Below are positions 5,421 to 6,219 of a stretch of 6,219 nt of DNA, piece by piece. Made by a program: the position numbers and the translations under genes. The stretch comes from Candidatus Odinarchaeota archaeon. Lineage in GTDB: Archaea > Asgardarchaeota > Baldrarchaeia > Baldrarchaeales > DXJG01. The stretch spans positions 1 to 6,219 of the forward strand of contig JAGGSW010000158.1 of the NCBI GenBank assembly GCA_021158895.1, in the 5' to 3' direction. Below the pieces are notes generated by a model. It worked only from the letters and a program-made list of their open reading frames with translations. It was not told where the DNA came from and ran no database searches. Numbering within the stretch: the first letter of the stretch is position 1; the number at the start of each line of letters is the position of its first letter.

Positions 5421-5990
5421 TTATCCCTCCTCCAAGAGTTTTAAAACTTTTTCTTTAAAACCAGTAGCTTCAACCAATGTTTGAACTTCTTTTAGCGCTT
5501 CAGGGAATGTTAATGTTGTTGGAGGTATTTCAGACACTCCTACACGTTTTCTCTTTTCCTTGTCCTCATCTCTTAGGGGTATACTGTGTCCCGTTTGAAT
5601 GAAGTTTCTTGATACTATTAGATGTGGTTTTTTTACGTATCCTGCTTCGAAAGCCATGTTCCTAATTAATCGGATGATGTCTGTTGTTTCAACTTCTCTG
5701 GGGCATCTTTCTTGGCAAGTGTAGCAAGTGGTGCAGTTCCATAAGTTTTCGTCCCTTAATACTTCTTCCTTGAGGCCGAGTTGCGCTTTTCGCATAATCA
5801 TTCTAACATGATATGCAGTTATTCTACCAGAGGGGCAACTTCCGTAACATGTTCCGCACTGGATACATGTGAGAAGTCTTTTTAATTCTTCTTTTGGAAA
5901 TATTTTTGCCCCTCTTTCTATTATTTCAGATGCAAAGTCGCTGGTTTCTTCATTAATTTTAATTAGCGGTTTTGTTGAACTCAATTTCAT
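5421..5990 (-). CDS. hdrC: Heterodisulfide reductase subunit C (2x[4Fe-4S])
   Basis: The iron-sulfur subunit that passes electrons between HdrA and HdrB. Its 189 residues match the usual soluble HdrC size. Two ferredoxin-type motifs bind two [4Fe-4S] clusters: Cys42-x2-Cys45-x2-Cys48-x3-Cys52 (CIQCGTCYGSCPSG) and Cys86-x2-Cys89-x2-Cys92-x3-Cys96 (CTTCYTCQERCPRE). Helical flanks, a VRMIMRKAQLG segment between the motifs and the IPPTTLTFPEAL region near 155-166 are typical of HdrC. It is the first gene of hdrCBA. The ATG at 5990 has AAAGGGG directly against it with no spacer. TTG at 5984 (codon 3) would sit 6 nt from GGGG and is a credible alternative start. An in-frame TAG 18 nt upstream rules out a longer N-terminus. 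An alternative name could be an HdrC-like protein of a different Hdr complex, but the full HdrA and HdrB next to it favour true HdrC. Confidence 0.93.
   Translation of the reverse strand: MKLSSTKPLIKINEETSDFASEIIERGAKIFPKEELKRLLTCIQCGTCYGSCPSGRITAYHVRMIMRKAQLGLKEEVLRDENLWNCTTCYTCQERCPREVETTDIIRLIRNMAFEAGYVKKPHLIVSRNFIQTGHSIPLRDEDKEKRKRVGVSEIPPTTLTFPEALKEVQTLVEATGFKEKVLKLLEEG
5425..5433 (-). promoter_or_regulatory. Strong ribosome binding site for hdrB inside the hdrC 3' end
   Basis: GGAGGAGGG (minus strand) ends 4 nt before the hdrB ATG and overlaps the last codons of hdrC. It confirms the hdrB start and suggests separate, strong initiation of HdrB. Confidence 0.75.
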
Positions 5991-6012
5991 CCCCTTTAGG
6001 CTTACCTATGTT

Positions 6013-6031
6013 GACTTGATAAAATTAAGTC
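6013..6031. promoter_or_regulatory. Near-palindrome between hdrC TATA box and gene, candidate operator
   Basis: The 19-bp sequence GACTTGATAAAATTAAGTC has 8-bp arms that match at 7 of 8 positions around AAA. It lies between the candidate TATA box (6035-6044) and the hdrC start and covers the expected transcription start near 6013. A repressor bound there would block initiation. The regulator at 808-1509 is one candidate; this is inference. Confidence 0.45.
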
Positions 6032-6034
6032 CTG

Positions 6035-6045
6035 ATATTTTTAAG
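6035..6045 (-). promoter_or_regulatory. Candidate TATA box of the hdrCBA operon
   Basis: The minus strand reads CTTAAAAATAT after an A-rich BRE-like stretch. Transcription would start near 6013 and leave a leader of about 24 nt that includes AGGT and AAAGGGG. A second TATA-like run, TTTTAT, lies inside the palindrome and would give an almost leaderless mRNA. Confidence 0.5.
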
Positions 6046-6144
6046 CTTTATTTGTAAGAATTCCGAAGAAAATGGATTATCAACAAACGTGTTTCTTTAA
6101 GATCATTTAAAGATAAAAATTGTAAGCATTGCAGTTGTTCTTAT

Positions 6145-6219
6145 ATGCTATTAACAATGTTATGGAATGCTGGTCGTAACGTATTAACAGAAAATGCAAA
6201 TATTTCAGAAATCTTCTAC
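6145..6219 (+). CDS. Possible partial gene running off the right edge
   Basis: The frame is open from 6058 to the end of the window without a stop. The only standard start is ATG at 6145 (or 6157), giving at least 25 residues (MLLTMLWNAGRNVLTEN...). There is no ribosome binding site, but GATAAAAAT at 6112-6120 is at TATA distance for a leaderless mRNA. The minus strand is also open here, from 6217 down to a TAA at 6109-6107, so chance openness is quite possible. No family is recognised. Apart from this, 6046-6219 shows nothing I can support. Confidence 0.2.
   Translation, partial: MLLTMLWNAGRNVLTENANISEIFY

Noticed and set aside
5869..6057. A 62-codon + strand frame over the hdrC 5' end and its promoter
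   Set aside because: Most of it is antisense to the hdrC N-terminus; it has no convincing ribosome binding site and overlaps the predicted hdrC TATA box.
6095..6112. CTTTAA-N6-TTAAAG inverted repeat upstream of hdrC
   Set aside because: The arms are nearly all A/T in AT-rich DNA and it lies upstream of the TATA box, so chance is the simplest explanation.

Overview
The window looks like part of an AT-rich archaeal chromosome. Evidence for Archaea: TATA-like boxes lie at suitable distances upstream of genes, leaders carry GGTGA/GGAGG ribosome binding sites, the thioredoxin has a charged N-terminal helix, and there is a complete heterodisulfide reductase (Hdr) operon with all cluster ligands in HdrB and HdrC. 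An uncultured Thermoproteota/Bathyarchaeia-type genome is my best guess, but nothing here fixes the lineage. I see no mobile element, tRNA, rRNA or CRISPR.

Layout. Three separately spaced genes run on the + strand: a thioredoxin (111-539), a winged-helix regulator with a Cys-bearing C-terminal half resembling the SufR/COG2345 group (808-1509), and a stand-alone GcvH-like lipoyl carrier (1681-2112). They converge on a tight minus-strand operon read hdrC-hdrB-hdrA (5990 down to 2143). There hdrC abuts hdrB with no gap, and hdrB overlaps hdrA by 4 bp. The spacers of 268, 171 and 229 nt hold candidate promoters and several inverted repeats. The best repeat is a 19-bp near-palindrome between the hdrC TATA box and its expected transcription start. 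The right edge has only an uncertain open frame.

How the genes may work together. HdrB has both complete CCG cysteine sets for the two non-cubane [4Fe-4S] clusters that cleave a disulfide. HdrC has two [4Fe-4S] clusters that would wire HdrB to HdrA. HdrA is a flavoprotein with four ferredoxin-type clusters and a C-terminal domain that aligns with MvhD. That MvhD-like domain has no cysteine at all, so it cannot carry the usual [2Fe-2S] cluster. With a lipoyl carrier and a thioredoxin next door, and no hydrogenase, formate dehydrogenase or methanogenesis gene in view, a thiol/disulfide electron-transfer module is plausible in which the disulfide partner is a lipoyl protein rather than CoM-S-S-CoB. 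The regulator could sense Fe-S or redox state and control the set. These links are inference from gene neighbourhood and motifs.
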